The notes under the pieces: generated by a model
The model's input: only the letters and a program-made list of their open reading frames with translations
Database searches by the model: none
What the model was told of the DNA's origin: nothing
Program-made: the position numbers and the translations under genes
Assembly (NCBI RefSeq): GCF_003751265.1
Contig: NZ_RJKN01000004.1
Span: 186,001-250,000, forward strand
Direction: 5' to 3'
DNA length: 64,000 nucleotides
DNA from: Pseudokineococcus lusitanus
Lineage (GTDB): Bacteria > Actinomycetota > Actinomycetes > Actinomycetales > Quadrisphaeraceae
Shown: in pieces, positions 63,562-64,000 of the stretch
Layout of the letters: each line of letters begins with the position of its first letter
Position numbering within the stretch: position 1 is the stretch's first letter

Positions 63562-64000
63562 GGTCGGCCGTCGCGGCCGTGGCGGCCGCGACGTCGAGGG
63601 CCCCGTCGACGACGACGAGCGGCCCGGCCACGTCCGCCGCCAGGAGGCTGCCGGTCGCCAGGCCGCACGCGTGGGCCAGGTCCGGCAGGGCCGCGGCGGC
63701 GCGGACCCCGGCGGCGAGGCCGACGGACGTGTCGAGGGCGCTGGAGACGACCACGGGGACGCCGTGGTCGCGGCGCAGCACCTCGGCGAGCGCCAGCAGC
63801 CCCCGGGCCCCGCCCAGCGGCGGGACCTTGAGGACGGCGACGTCCGCCGCCCCGGCACGCACGACGGCGAGCGGGTCGGCCGCCCGGCGGATGCTCTCGT
63901 CCGCGGCGACGGGCACGTCGAGGCCGGCCGCGGCCAGCCGCGCCCGCAGGTCGACGAGACCGGCGACGTCGGCGCACGGCTGCTCGGCGTACTCCAGCGG
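63422..64000 (-). CDS. menC: o-succinylbenzoate synthase, 5' part cut by the window edge
   Basis: Enolase-superfamily dehydratase of menaquinone synthesis. About 190 C-terminal residues are visible and open to the edge: [55 protein letters not shown] and [26 protein letters not shown]. These hold the Glu of the E-Q-P metal site, Asp-Glu of ADES and the catalytic Lys of VLKVPP. It reads toward menD with the AbrB gene between. Its last 140 bp overlap the AbrB gene on the opposite strand. The start lies beyond 64,000. Confidence 0.9.
   Translation of the reverse strand, partial: PLEYAEQPCADVAGLVDLRARLAAAGLDVPVAADESIRRAADPLAVVRAGAADVAVLKVPPLGGARGLLALAEVLRRDHGVPVVVSSALDTSVGLAAGVRAAAALPDLAHACGLATGSLLAADVAGPLVVVDGALDVAAATAATADLSPARLDAVAARADVAAAWRERLGRAWRRLATASRTGGGAGSAGAR

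Overview
The window is about three-quarters G+C, uses GTG and TTG starts freely, and has gene order typical of an actinobacterium. Menaquinone genes, a type of CsbD stress protein, KorAB and the rpoB/rpoC pair support this. There is no hadC and no mycolate locus, so it is not a mycolic-acid former. The genus cannot be fixed from the window alone; a Kineosporiales- or Micrococcales-like organism would fit.

From position 1 to 30,170 everything reads on the minus strand and forms the core information-processing block. In transcription order it is tRNA-Trp, secE, nusG, rplK, rplA; then rplJ and rplL behind an L10-type leader; then rpoB and rpoC; then rpsL, rpsG, fusA, tuf; then the S10 and spc ribosomal clusters (rpsJ to rplO), secY, adk and the 5' part of map, cut by the left edge. 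Good promoters can be read upstream of rpoB, rpsL and rplJ. Strong GC hairpins without U-tracts close most units.

From 30,359 to 45,271 lies an accessory block: an aspartate aminotransferase, a NYN-type nuclease gene, a small membrane protein, a CbiX-like chelatase and murB. It also holds a pyroglutamate-salvage operon, made of a secreted pyroglutamyl peptidase homologue with PxpA and a fused PxpB-PxpC. Divergent from that operon is a tetR gene leading into an MMPL/RND exporter with a C-terminal degenerate ABC-ATPase-like domain, followed by a YhgE/Pip membrane protein. From 45,354 to 47,230 come hadB-like and hadA-like dehydratases, rpmG and tRNA genes for Met, Thr and Tyr. These are the other half of a cluster that in many actinobacteria sits close to tRNA-Trp-secE, so this genome has about 10 kb of extra genes between the two halves.

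From 47,400 to 64,000 there is yajQ, an alpha/beta hydrolase and a DUF559/VSR-like gene framed by two arrays of a 20-bp palindrome repeating every 41 bp. After these come htpX, korA-korB, rarD, a sortase-type surface protein and a menaquinone/isoprenoid group: polyprenyl diphosphate synthase, geranylgeranyl-reductase-like FAD protein, csbD, menG, menD, an AbrB-family transporter, and menC cut by the right edge. KorAB supplies reducing power from 2-oxoglutarate while the men genes make the quinone of the respiratory chain.

The most interesting observations are the palindrome arrays around the DUF559 gene, the MMPL exporter with an ABC-like tail lacking Walker A, and the pyroglutamyl-peptidase/PxpABC operon in which the expected catalytic Cys is Ser.
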